Assembly: GCA_014238595.1 (NCBI GenBank)
Contig: JABAAV010000022.1
Coordinates: 9,747-18,269, forward strand
DNA: 8,523 nucleotides
Source of the DNA: Myxococcales bacterium
GTDB taxonomy: Bacteria; Myxococcota_A; Polyangia; Haliangiales; J016
Direction: 5' to 3'
In this document: piece by piece, positions 1-6,887 of the stretch
Numbering within the stretch: position 1 is the first letter of the stretch
How the letters are laid out: every line of letters starts with the position of its first letter
The notes under the pieces: generated by a model
What the model was told of the DNA's origin: nothing
The model's database searches: none
Seen by the model: the letters and a program-made list of their open reading frames with translations, nothing else
Program-made: the position numbers and the translations under genes

Positions 1-792
1 AAAAACATCACAAATACAATTAAACGTTTTGAAAACGCTTCCTTAGATGAGCGGATTGAACTTGAAATTTTATCCTGTGATCATCTTGGAATTTATTTTG
101 AAACATTATCCGGAAAAATACATGTTTCAAAACAAAAGCTTGTCGATCAGATCAAAAACCTTCTAGAACTCGAAAAGATTTTTTTGTTTCAACAGAGCTA
201 TTATCACAACACAATTGTCCTTCAATTGCAAAAAAACATCGTGGATCATCTCAACAATTTTTATCAAAAAAAACCAACCCAATCAGATCTCTCTCGTACA
301 GAGATTGCAAACACCTTTTCTTTAGATCCAACATCTCCTTTGTTTTTAGGTGTATTAAATCAACTAGAAATCAAGAAAAAACTACAATTTAAAAAAAACA
401 TTGTACAACGTTTAGATTATCAAGAAACATTCTCAGCATTAGAGATGCAATTGTTAGAAAAATTTAAAGGGTTCGGATTGACACCTCCATCATTGGCAAC
501 ACTTGAAGAACAACTTAAAACATCTGTATCAATGATACAAAAAACACTGGATAAATTAGCTTCCAATGAGCATATTTATCGCATTAACCTTGATATTTAT
601 ATAGATAAAGAAACCATCACAGACTTGCAAACCCGTTTGCTTACATATCTCGATGAACAAGGCACGATTACGATGTCTCAATGGAAAACATTGTCAAATG
701 TTTCACGAAAATACGCGGTACCTTTGGCAGAGTTCTTTGATGCCCAAAAAGTGACATTACGTGTTGGTGCTGTTCGAAAAAAACGAACATAA
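1..792 (+). CDS. selB: Selenocysteine-specific elongation factor SelB, C-terminal part (5' end outside window)
   Basis: The reading frame is open from base 1 to the TAA at 790-792, giving 263 residues with no start inside; a TTG at 184 is just an internal Leu codon. SelB delivers Sec-tRNA(Sec) to UGA codons on the ribosome. Its C-terminal part is a chain of four winged-helix domains, the last of which binds the SECIS hairpin in the mRNA. Only this winged-helix part is present here. The clearest match is at the end: ITMSQWKTLSNVSRKYAVPL, then AEFFDAQKVTLRVGAVRKK, which follows the family pattern 'SRKYA-PL-E-D--GVT-RVG--R'. Earlier sequence is helix-rich and poorly conserved, as is normal for SelB. 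The EF-Tu-like GTPase domains must lie left of the window. Identification rests mainly on the last 40 residues. It implies that the genome decodes UGA as selenocysteine. Confidence 0.88.
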   Translation, partial: KNITNTIKRFENASLDERIELEILSCDHLGIYFETLSGKIHVSKQKLVDQIKNLLELEKIFLFQQSYYHNTIVLQLQKNIVDHLNNFYQKKPTQSDLSRTEIANTFSLDPTSPLFLGVLNQLEIKKKLQFKKNIVQRLDYQETFSALEMQLLEKFKGFGLTPPSLATLEEQLKTSVSMIQKTLDKLASNEHIYRINLDIYIDKETITDLQTRLLTYLDEQGTITMSQWKTLSNVSRKYAVPLAEFFDAQKVTLRVGAVRKKRT

Positions 793-809
793 TCTGTTCG
801 ATTGAACGG
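771..809 (+). repeat. Chain of alternating inverted repeats at the selB stop
   Basis: TGTTCG (771-776), CGAACA (784-789), TGTTCG (795-800) and GAAC (804-807) alternate in orientation. The second arm can pair with the first (7-nt A-rich loop) or the third (5-nt loop). Positions 794-799 and 804-809 can form a third hairpin with a GATT tetraloop. No T-run follows, so this is not a standard intrinsic terminator. It may act as an mRNA 3' end structure or a weak terminator for selB. Confidence 0.4.
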
Positions 810-861
810 TTAAAACACCGCATAAAAACAACCATACATCCATATCCTTCACGGATCTAAA

Positions 862-935
862 GTTTGTGACATTCTTGGCTTATGACAAACAGAAACATCT
901 TGATTTGTCAGATATTTTTTGATGTTTTGTACAAA
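862..935. promoter_or_regulatory. Cluster of TTTGT/ACAAA inverted motifs upstream of the Pal-like gene
   Basis: In the 186-bp gap between selB and the next gene there are GTTTGT (862-867), TGACAAAC (883-890), TTTGTCA (904-910) and the perfect palindrome TTTGTACAAA (926-935). Arms 883-889 and 904-910 are a perfect 7-bp inverted repeat. The motif starts are 19-22 bp apart, about two helical turns, which would suit a dimeric regulator binding one face of the DNA. Alternatively the arms form mutually exclusive RNA hairpins. No known regulator consensus is recognised. Confidence 0.3.
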
Positions 936-978
936 TCATTTGACTATTAAAACAGTTAAGAAGTAATGTCCCATCCTA

Positions 979-1752
979 ATGTTTTTAATTCGATTATTAC
1001 CTACGATTGTTATCTCTTTTTCTCTTTGTTTTGTCATGATAAATTGTGGTGGGACAGACAAAACAACAAAAAAAGCAACCTGTACCAGTAATGAAGATTG
1101 TAATGAATCAGAACAATGTGTCACCAACATTTGTGTAGAATGTAAAACAAAATCAGATTGTGATAATGGAGATATCTGTCTTGCAGGCGCTTGTGTTAAA
1201 CAAAAAAACTTTTGTATGACCAGTGCCAACTGTTCAACTTTGAAAGCATGTATCCAAAACAAATGTGTTGATTGTGTGTCGACTTCTGATTGTTCTAGTG
1301 GAAAAGACTGTTTAGATGGAGCATGTATTGGGAATGGTAATTGCCAAAATGATCTACACTGCCTTGATGATGAAAATTGTGAAAATAATCGTTGCAAACG
1401 AACCACACTAAACATTAACGATGTTAATGCATGTACATTTGAAACTATTTATTTTGCCTTTGACGAGTTCATATTAACAGAGTCATCGCGACAAAAACTC
1501 GACTCTAATTTTGAATGTATCAGCTCCAAAGATCGTCCATTTTATGTTATTGGACATACCGATGCCATTGGAACCGAAGAATACAACATTGCATTGTCAG
1601 ACAGTCGTGCACGAACAGCCGCTAAATATTTGACAAATCTTGGTGTCGATAAACAGCGTATTCATATTCTTCCCAAAGGCGAAAATGAAGCACAAAATAC
1701 TGATTTTGATGGATCAGCCGAAGATCGCCGTGTTGAATTTGCATGGAAGTAA
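979..1752 (+). CDS. Cys-rich Pal/OmpA-like peptidoglycan-binding lipoprotein
   Basis: 257 residues. An N-terminal hydrophobic segment (about 2-21) ends at Cys23 (MINC), a probable but atypical lipobox because Asn sits at -1. Residues 35-142 are five tandem Cys units, roughly C-x5-C-x5-C-x3/4-C (for example CTSNEDCNESEQC), about 20 residues each and probably disulphide-bonded in the periplasm. Residues 155-257 are an OmpA C-terminal domain: IYFAFDE at 157-163, GHTDAIGTEEYN at 192-203, LSDSRARTAAKYL at 206-218 and the terminal RRVEFAW. Asp195 and Arg210 sit where the family binds meso-diaminopimelate of peptidoglycan. The likely role is to tether the outer membrane to the wall, as Pal does; the next gene is CpoB-like, which supports a Tol-Pal link. 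An ATG at 966 is out of frame, so the start at 979 is chosen although the Shine-Dalgarno is poor. It could equally be a general OmpA-family lipoprotein rather than the true Pal. Confidence 0.85.
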   Translation: MFLIRLLPTIVISFSLCFVMINCGGTDKTTKKATCTSNEDCNESEQCVTNICVECKTKSDCDNGDICLAGACVKQKNFCMTSANCSTLKACIQNKCVDCVSTSDCSSGKDCLDGACIGNGNCQNDLHCLDDENCENNRCKRTTLNINDVNACTFETIYFAFDEFILTESSRQKLDSNFECISSKDRPFYVIGHTDAIGTEEYNIALSDSRARTAAKYLTNLGVDKQRIHILPKGENEAQNTDFDGSAEDRRVEFAWK

Positions 1753-1762
1753 ATTGCATCAC

Positions 1763-2599
1763 ATGAAATTGATGGTTCTCGGTCTTGTCATTTTGATGAG
1801 TCCAAATCTTGGCTGTTCTTGGTTCATGACAAGATATGAAGGTGACCAGTTAACCGAACAGATTGAAGCGTTTAAACACAAGATGACGAAATCTCAAGAA
1901 GTTTTGAACAATGAAATCAATACCATCAAATCATATATTAAAAAATCTACGGGAAATCTAACGCGTAACAATGCCGATATGGATGAAAATATGCATCAGA
2001 TGTTAGAAAAAACCGCATATCTTTCTGGTGAACTTTATACAACAAAAAACCTTCTTCAAAAATTATCTGATGAAATGGTACGCGTTCAAGATGAATTACA
2101 ATTATCAGAACAAAAAATAGAACGACTTAAACAATCCAACGAAGAACTTTATGCGTCATTGATCGCTGTTACCAAAGAACTTAAAGAAAAAACCCAAACC
2201 CCTGAACATCTTTATAACCAAGGTAAAGCCGCCTTAAAACAAAAAAATCATCAGGTTGCACGGCGACATTTTTCAGATATCATCAAACGCTGGCCTAAAG
2301 ATCGTCATACAGATGATGCCATGTATTTGCGTGGACAGAGTTTTTATGAAGAAAAGCAATATCGAAAAGCTGCGGCTGCATTTCAACAAGTTTTTGATGA
2401 AAATCCAAAATCAAGCTGGGCAGACAATGCACTATTCATGGCAGGAGAAGCGATGCAAAAGTTCAAATGGTGTGTTGAAGCCAGAGCTTATTTTACAATT
2501 CTCATTCAAAAATATCCAAAAACAAACTTCAAACGCAAAGCCAAAAAACATATTAAAACACTTAAAAAACGAGCGAAAAACAAAACATACTGCAGATAA
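1763..2599 (+). CDS. CpoB/YbgF-like envelope protein: lipoprotein signal, coiled coil, TPR repeats
   Basis: 278 residues from the ATG at 1763. The frame is open further upstream to a TTG at 1640, but that extension lies inside the previous gene. The ATG at 1763 directly begins a signal peptide (MKLMVLGLVILMSPNLGC), with Cys18 as probable lipid-attachment site, and GGAAG lies at 1745-1749. Residues about 25-145 are a charged, Ala/Leu-heptad coiled coil. About 148 to 265 hold TPR units (YNQGKAALKQKNHQVARRHF; YLRGQSFYEEKQYRKAAAAF; LFMAGEAMQKFKWCVEARAY), then a very basic tail. This order is the layout of CpoB, which couples outer-membrane constriction by Tol-Pal to peptidoglycan synthesis at division. 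The gene starts 10 bp after the Pal-like gene, so the two are probably co-transcribed. tolQ, tolR, tolA and tolB are not in the window. The lipoprotein signal differs from E. coli CpoB, which is soluble and periplasmic. Confidence 0.78.
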   Translation: MKLMVLGLVILMSPNLGCSWFMTRYEGDQLTEQIEAFKHKMTKSQEVLNNEINTIKSYIKKSTGNLTRNNADMDENMHQMLEKTAYLSGELYTTKNLLQKLSDEMVRVQDELQLSEQKIERLKQSNEELYASLIAVTKELKEKTQTPEHLYNQGKAALKQKNHQVARRHFSDIIKRWPKDRHTDDAMYLRGQSFYEEKQYRKAAAAFQQVFDENPKSSWADNALFMAGEAMQKFKWCVEARAYFTILIQKYPKTNFKRKAKKHIKTLKKRAKNKTYCR

Positions 2600-2609
2600 C
2601 TAAACCAAT

Positions 2610-2849
2610 ATGCCCACAGAACAACATGATATGGTCGCCTTTATTTTGGGCGGTTTAATGAACCTTGCATTATTAATCATTGCTATAGGTTCTTTATTTC
2701 TTCCACCAGGTATTGCTATTGCATTGATTGCTCGAGGTATTTCAGACAATCACATCAGTTGGCTTGTGTTTGGTGTTATCATTGCATTGTTTTGGCTTGT
2801 GTTATTTCGTGCAACCGTTCGTAAAATTTTTAACACAAAAAATCCTTAA
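2610..2849 (+). CDS. Small hypothetical inner-membrane protein
   Basis: 79 residues; family not recognised. A long hydrophobic stretch at about 9-41 is broken by Pro32-Pro33 and may be one kinked or two short helices. A second transmembrane helix covers about 50-66 (SWLVFGVIIALFWLVLF). It is followed by a basic tail (RATVRKIFNTKN) expected to face the cytoplasm. The gene begins 10 bp after the CpoB-like stop, so it probably belongs to the same transcript. No strong Shine-Dalgarno is visible. Its stop codon overlaps that of the convergent thiE (TTAA at 2846-2849). Real-gene status is supported by tight packing and clean membrane topology, not by homology. Confidence 0.6.
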   Translation: MPTEQHDMVAFILGGLMNLALLIIAIGSLFLPPGIAIALIARGISDNHISWLVFGVIIALFWLVLFRATVRKIFNTKNP

Positions 2850-3505
2850 CGATTCCATGCCGACGCAATCGTTTCGGCTGCTTTTTGAGGATCATCATCG
2901 CTATTAACAACCGTGATAGAGCAAGCAGCATGAACGCCTGTACTAACAACATCGTCAATGTTAGTGATTGTCACACCACCAATAGCAACCACAGGAACAG
3001 GCGCCACCGCTTGAACAACCTGCTCTAACAATATAAGACCTTTCCCTGTACCTGCCTCAGGCTTTGTTGCGGAATCAAAAACAGGACCAAATCCGATATA
3101 ATCAGCACCACATGAAACCGCTTGCTTGGCTTGCTCAATCGTATGCGTTGATATTCCAATCAAAAAAGGCGTGACCGTGTTATTTTCTTGATGATTAGTA
3201 ACAATCGTTTTGGCTTGATCAATGGATAAATCATCCTGCCCTAAATGCACACCATCAGCACCACATGCCAGTGCAATATCTAATCTGTCATTAATGATAA
3301 GGGGTATTGAGGATGTTACGCTTCGCAAAGCATGACACAACGAAAGCAAAGCTCCTGCGGGCATTGTTTTGATACGCACTTGCAATGCACAACACACTGA
3401 TGACAATTTTTTTGCTAAAGCAATTTGACCTTGCTTCGTACCATCAGCTTCATTGACAATACCATAGCAGCCTTTCATCATAGTTAATGAGTTTTCTTTA
3501 ATCAT
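2846..3505 (-). CDS. thiE: Thiamine-phosphate synthase ThiE
   Basis: 219 residues, the usual length. ThiE joins HMP-pyrophosphate and the carboxythiazole phosphate to give thiamine phosphate in the cytoplasm. Family motifs appear in order: QVRIK (42-46), IINDRLDIAL (70-79), DGVHLGQDDL (84-93), GISTHT (117-122), GADYIGFGPVFDSATK (133-148) and VPVVAIGGVT (170-179). These cover the diphosphate- and Mg-binding residues and the phosphate loop. The N-terminus reads MIKENSLTMMKGCYGIVNE. Family members usually start just before the YGIV-like first strand, so translation may begin at Met9 or Met10 (about 3481 or 3478). The upstream Met makes the start overlap that of uvrB. No TPP riboswitch is visible upstream, which would lie inside uvrB. 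No other thi gene is in the window. Confidence 0.93.
   Translation of the reverse strand: MIKENSLTMMKGCYGIVNEADGTKQGQIALAKKLSSVCCALQVRIKTMPAGALLSLCHALRSVTSSIPLIINDRLDIALACGADGVHLGQDDLSIDQAKTIVTNHQENNTVTPFLIGISTHTIEQAKQAVSCGADYIGFGPVFDSATKPEAGTGKGLILLEQVVQAVAPVPVVAIGGVTITNIDDVVSTGVHAACSITVVNSDDDPQKAAETIASAWNR
3453..3481 (+). promoter_or_regulatory. Candidate sigma-70-type promoter for uvrB inside thiE
   Basis: A perfect TTGACA (3453-3458) is followed after 17 bp by CATCAT (3476-3481; 4 of 6 match to TATAAT). Initiation would be near 3488, about 15 bases before the uvrB ATG. Because uvrB has no intergenic space upstream, its promoter must lie within thiE, and this is the best match seen. No LexA-type box was recognised. 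Confidence 0.35.
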
Positions 3506-5489
3506 GTCGCAATCATCTTTTTCATTAAATGCACCCTTTACCCCTACAGGGGATCAACCTCAAGCAATCAATACATTACTGCATGGGTTAACACAAAAAG
3601 AAAAACATCAAACACTCTTGGGAATCACAGGTTCGGGCAAAACATTTACCATGGCCAATATCATTGCTGCTTCAGGAAAACCTTCTTTGATTATTGCACC
3701 AAACAAAACTTTAGCCGCACAGTTATGTGAAGAATTTAAAATATTATTTCCTAAAAATGCAGTCCATTATTTTGTAAGTTACTACGATTATTACCAACCT
3801 GAAGCATATATTGCATCAACCGATACTTATATTGAGAAAGATTCATACATTAATGAAGATATTGATCGAATGAGACATGCAGCAACGTTTGGTTTGCTAT
3901 CACGCAAAGATGTCATTATTGTGGCTTCTGTTTCTTGTATTTTTGGCATTGGAGCTAAAGAAACCTATGCTCAAATGAAAATACAACTCTCTCAGGGTGA
4001 AATTAAATCACGCGATGAGGTGCTGCATCGTCTTGTTGAACTTCAATATCAACGCAACGATGTTGATTTTCATCGCAGTACATTTCGTGTTCGCGGGGAT
4101 ACAGTAGAAGTGTTTCCTTCGTATAATCAAGACACCGCGATCCGCATAGAATGGTTTGGTGATGAGATTTCAGATATTACAGAAATCGATCCCATTCGAG
4201 GTATCTCATTACAAAAACATGACACATTGTCCATCTTTGCCGCGTCACATTATGCCACAGAACGTTCTGTGATTAAAAAAGCAATTATCAACATTCAAAA
4301 AGAATTAAAAGACAGACTTTCTTTTTTTGATAAAGAAAATTTATTGCTAGAAAAACAACGCCTTGAACAACGAACATTATTTGACATTGAAATGTTAGAA
4401 GAAACCGGTTTTTGTAAAGGCATCGAAAATTATTCGAGACATTTAACAGGTCAAGCCGCTGGACAACCACCACCAACATTAATGGATTATTTCCCTGAAG
4501 ATTTTTTGTTGTTTATTGATGAATCACATCAAGCGATTCCTCAAATTGGTGCGATGTATCAAGGGGACAATTCACGCAAAACCAACCTTGTTGAACATGG
4601 CTTTCGATTACCCTCTGCTGTGGATAATCGACCTTTAAAATTCAAAGAATGGGAAGAACGCACCAATCAAGTTATTTATGTTTCAGCAACACCAGGTGAT
4701 TACGAACTGAAAAAAAGTAAAAACCACATTGTTGAACAAATCATCCGTCCAACAGGATTGTTAGATCCAATCATTGATATTTCTCCTGTAAAATATCAAG
4801 TCGATGATTTACTCAAAGAAATTCAACGTTGCGTTGAAAAAAAACAACGTGTTTTAGTCACCACACTCACAAAAAGAATGGCTGAAGATTTAACTGAATA
4901 TTACACAGAGCTTGGAATTCGTGTTCAATATCTTCACTCTGACATTAAAACATTAGAGCGTATAGAAATTATTCGTGGATTACGCTTAGGAGAATTTGAT
5001 GTTTTGATTGGTATCAATCTTTTGCGTGAAGGATTGGATATTCCTGAAGTATCACTCGTTGCTATTTTAGATGCAGATAAAGAAGGGTTTCTTCGATCGG
5101 AACGATCGTTAATTCAAACATGCGGAAGAGCCGCTCGACATATTGAAGGGCGCGTTATTATGTATGCGGATAAAACAACAGCATCAATGCAGCGTGCTAT
5201 AGAAAAAATGTCTCATCGGCGCATGCTTCAACATGCGCATAATGAAAAACATAACATCATACCAACATCAACACAGCGACAATTAGAAACACGAACCCCA
5301 TCAGAAACAGAACCTAAAGATACTCCCACAAGCCTTCCTCAACTTCGGAAAACAATTCTCAAACTTCGTCAAGAGATGAAACAAGCGGCAAAAGAACTTA
5401 ATTTTGAACAAGCGGCAAAATTACGTGACCGTGCTAAAAAATTATCTAAATTAGAACTTTTATTAACCAATGAAACGAATATGCTTTAA
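3504..5489 (+). CDS. uvrB: Excinuclease ABC subunit B (UvrB)
   Basis: 661 residues, full length for the family. UvrB is the DNA-damage verification helicase-like ATPase of nucleotide excision repair: UvrA loads it and it recruits UvrC. The N-terminus has the family pattern (F-L-APFTPTGDQPQAI), confirming the start at 3504. Walker A GITGSGKT is at 40-47. The damage-probing beta-hairpin region begins at YYDYYQPEAYI (93-103). Walker B/DESH is at 339-342, followed by IPQIGAMYQGDNSRK, then VSATPGDYE and RPTGLLDP. Motifs V and VI are LLREGLDIPE and QTCGRAARH. The C-terminal UVR domain (LRQEMKQAAKELNFEQAAKL, within about 613-652) binds UvrC. All key residues are intact. No terminator is seen downstream, where a truncated lipoprotein remnant starts about 30 bp later. 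Confidence 0.98.
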   Translation: MSQSSFSLNAPFTPTGDQPQAINTLLHGLTQKEKHQTLLGITGSGKTFTMANIIAASGKPSLIIAPNKTLAAQLCEEFKILFPKNAVHYFVSYYDYYQPEAYIASTDTYIEKDSYINEDIDRMRHAATFGLLSRKDVIIVASVSCIFGIGAKETYAQMKIQLSQGEIKSRDEVLHRLVELQYQRNDVDFHRSTFRVRGDTVEVFPSYNQDTAIRIEWFGDEISDITEIDPIRGISLQKHDTLSIFAASHYATERSVIKKAIINIQKELKDRLSFFDKENLLLEKQRLEQRTLFDIEMLEETGFCKGIENYSRHLTGQAAGQPPPTLMDYFPEDFLLFIDESHQAIPQIGAMYQGDNSRKTNLVEHGFRLPSAVDNRPLKFKEWEERTNQVIYVSATPGDYELKKSKNHIVEQIIRPTGLLDPIIDISPVKYQVDDLLKEIQRCVEKKQRVLVTTLTKRMAEDLTEYYTELGIRVQYLHSDIKTLERIEIIRGLRLGEFDVLIGINLLREGLDIPEVSLVAILDADKEGFLRSERSLIQTCGRAARHIEGRVIMYADKTTASMQRAIEKMSHRRMLQHAHNEKHNIIPTSTQRQLETRTPSETEPKDTPTSLPQLRKTILKLRQEMKQAAKELNFEQAAKLRDRAKKLSKLELLLTNETNML

Positions 5490-5520
5490 TATTGTATTAT
5501 CTCAACAACAATAAAAAAAC

Positions 5521-5664
5521 CACGACAACTCAAGCTTAACGAGCCTCGACTTACCACAACTACAAAGAGTTGGTGGAGATGTTTTTATATCCACTCCCTC
5601 CCTCACGGATTGCGACTTAGGCAGTTATACGGAACAATATTGCCCGCGTAGGTCATTCCCCTAA
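5521..5664 (+). pseudogene. 5'-truncated remnant of a repeat lipoprotein gene
   Basis: In frame from 5521 the translation reads HDNSSLTSLDLPQLQRVGGD, then VFISTPSLTDCDLGSYTEQYC. This is one solenoid repeat plus the complete C-terminal cap of the three downstream genes. There is no signal peptide or start codon, and an in-frame TAA lies just upstream at 5512-5514. Two extra bases (CCGCGTAG instead of CCGTAG) shift past the usual stop, so the frame runs on to TAA at 5662. The single repeat is one residue short near its end. It is best read as the leftover 3' end of a copy whose 5' part was lost, perhaps where the array joined the uvrB flank. Confidence 0.85.
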
Positions 5665-5684
5665 CCCTTGTACCGACAATGCGT
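5661..5684 (-). pseudogene. Internally deleted stub of the convergent reading frame
   Basis: The minus strand reads THCRYKG-stop, matching the HYRYKG-stop tail in later spacers. Compared with the spacer at 7341-7557, 99 bp (33 codons) are missing, apparently joined between two similar 'HY' codon pairs (gcactac and gcattat). It cannot encode a product. Confidence 0.6.
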
Positions 5685-5696
5685 TGATACTAGCCC

Positions 5697-5727
5697 TTGT
5701 TTTGTGCGTGTTTAGTTAGCACATAGT
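5697..5727 (+). promoter_or_regulatory. Putative promoter of the first intact lipoprotein gene
   Basis: TTGTTT (5697-5702), then 19 bp, then CATAGT (5722-5727; 4 of 6 to TATAAT). It is the positional equivalent of the better boxes at 6834 and 7505. The leader from here to the ATG at 5776 is conserved among the copies. No clear Shine-Dalgarno is present. Confidence 0.35.
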
Positions 5728-5775
5728 AGTTAAATCTACTTTGAATATGAGATCAATATCGGTTATGGTGCGGCT

Positions 5776-6633
5776 ATGTTTAGATTATTATTGCTTATCT
5801 CATGTCTTGGTCTCTTCGGTTGTCATGATAAAGATTCCGTAACAGAGCCTACAGCAGCAGAGTCTAAGGTGTGGGTTGGTGACGCAACGGGGGATGATCT
5901 GGATATGTTGGCTTCAGAACACTACACCGATATAACGGGGAACCTGAGCATCGAAAATAGTCAAATAGACACCATCGACTTGCCATATCTACAATCAGTT
6001 GATGGGAATGTTAATATAACCCGCAACAACGGCCTAACAACCATCACCATGCTTCAACTAGAATCAGTTGGTGGAAGTGTTGGTATATACAGGGAGGACA
6101 ACCTAACGACCATCTCCTTGCCTAAACTACAATCAGTTGATGGTGTGGTTGGCATAGCCGACACCCCTGACCTAACAAGCATCGACTTGCAACAGCTTCA
6201 ATCAGTTGGTGAAACTGTTGCAATAAACAGAAGCCTCGACCTAATGAGTATCGACTTGCCACAACTAAAAATAGTTGGTGGGAGTGTTGAGATCAATGAA
6301 CACAGCCGCCTAAGGATCATCGACTTGCCACAGCTTCAATCCGTTGGTAGACATGTTTCTATATACGAGAACCCCTTCCTAATGAGTATCGACTTTCCAC
6401 AGCTACAAGTAGTTGATGGAGGTTTTGAAATAGCCTACAGCGAAAGCCTAACAGCCATCGACTTACCACAGCTAGAAACAGTTGGTGGGCTTGTTGATAT
6501 AAACAACAACTACAGCCTAAGAACCCTCAACTTGCCACAACTACAAACAGTCGAGGGGTGGATTGATATATCAGAAACGCCCTTGCTAACAGATTGCGAC
6601 CTAGGTAGTTATACAGATGAATATTGCCCGTAG
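5776..6633 (+). CDS. Leucine-rich/receptor-L-like repeat lipoprotein, copy A (9 repeats)
   Basis: 285 residues. A lipoprotein signal (MFRLLLLISCLGLFGC) has lipobox LFGC and lipid Cys16; +2 is His rather than Asp, so outer-membrane sorting is likely. A short TEPTAAESK linker and an N-cap (VWVGDATGDDLDML... YTDITGNLSI) follow. Then come nine 23-residue repeats of the form LTxIDLPQLQSVGGxVxI plus about five variable residues, and the cap LTDCDLGSYTDEYC with two Cys that probably form a disulphide. The pattern resembles receptor-L-domain/Ecm33-type beta-solenoid repeats seen in bacterial surface lipoproteins; that is recognition by pattern, not a search result. In-frame sequence upstream of the ATG is open only back to a TAA and has no start, so 5776 is secure. 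Function is unknown; a variable binding face is inferred. Confidence 0.85.
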   Translation: MFRLLLLISCLGLFGCHDKDSVTEPTAAESKVWVGDATGDDLDMLASEHYTDITGNLSIENSQIDTIDLPYLQSVDGNVNITRNNGLTTITMLQLESVGGSVGIYREDNLTTISLPKLQSVDGVVGIADTPDLTSIDLQQLQSVGETVAINRSLDLMSIDLPQLKIVGGSVEINEHSRLRIIDLPQLQSVGRHVSIYENPFLMSIDFPQLQVVDGGFEIAYSESLTAIDLPQLETVGGLVDINNNYSLRTLNLPQLQTVEGWIDISETPLLTDCDLGSYTDEYCP

Positions 6634-6642
6634 GTCATTCCA

Positions 6643-6765
6643 CTAACCCTTGTATCGATAGTGCTTAATCGGTGAGTCTGCTTCTGTTGCCTTTTGTGAA
6701 TAGTGAAGCACCATGCCCGCAGACTTCCAACTGAAGCAAGTCACGTAACGCCCTTTGTAGTGCAT
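6643..6765 (-). CDS. Convergent 40-codon ORF, 3' stub of an unidentified gene
   Basis: From the ATG at 6765-6763 the minus strand encodes 40 residues beginning MHYKGRYVTC and ending SPIKHYRYKG, with stop at 6643. An in-frame TAA lies seven codons before the Met. The same frame is present at 7346-7465 and 8435-8523, and across the shared codons all differences are synonymous, which argues for selection on the protein. I do not recognise the family. It reads like the C-terminus of a longer protein rather than a complete small protein, and no Shine-Dalgarno is evident. It ends just after the copy A stop, so the two are convergent. It is either a residual stub carried along in the duplications or a small protein in its own right. 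Confidence 0.4.
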   Translation of the reverse strand: MHYKGRYVTCFSWKSAGMVLHYSQKATEADSPIKHYRYKG

Positions 6766-6808
6766 GGTGTGTTCTTGATGTACTTATGGCGACACTTATT
6801 ATTAGCCC

Positions 6809-6839
6809 TTGTTTTGTGCGTGTTTAGTTAGCATATAAT
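6809..6839 (+). promoter_or_regulatory. Promoter of lipoprotein copy B
   Basis: A perfect TATAAT (6834-6839) is preceded after 19 bp by TTGTTT (6809-6814), a weak -35. Initiation near 6846 would leave a leader of about 42 nt before the ATG at 6888. The leader (TTTGAATATGAGATCAA..., GGTTATGGTGCG) is conserved with the other copies. It lacks a standard Shine-Dalgarno. Confidence 0.5.
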
Positions 6840-6887
6840 AATTAAGTGTACTTTGAATATGAGATCAACATCGGTTATGGTGCGACG

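Noticed and set aside
936..1415. Minus-strand ORF opposite the Cys-rich lipoprotein
   Set aside because: It mirrors the plus-strand Cys-repeat gene; its sequence has no family signal and the plus strand has clear OmpA motifs.
2256..2603. Plus-strand ORF inside the CpoB-like gene
   Set aside because: It is an alternative frame of the TPR region with no recognisable domain.
3540..3552. CCCCTACAGGGG palindrome at the start of uvrB as an operator
   Set aside because: It encodes the invariant PTGDQ residues of UvrB and is probably coincidental.
4288..4479. Minus-strand ORF inside uvrB
   Set aside because: It is a shadow of a strongly conserved gene.
5490..5520. Intrinsic terminator after uvrB
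   Set aside because: There is an A-rich run on the plus strand but no GC-rich stem before a T-tract.
6673..6729. Inverted repeat AGTCTGC ... GCAGACT in each spacer as a hairpin RNA or miniature transposable element
   Set aside because: The bases lie within the conserved minus-strand frame, whose synonymous pattern explains their conservation better; no target-site duplications are seen.
6640..6840. Integron attC-like spacers (CTAAC ... GTTAG at opposite ends, one gene per unit)
   Set aside because: The ends do not meet RYYYAAC/GTTRRRY, the inner arms do not pair convincingly, the 3' motif is lost in the 7341-7557 spacer, and the interior behaves as coding sequence. No integron integrase is in the window.
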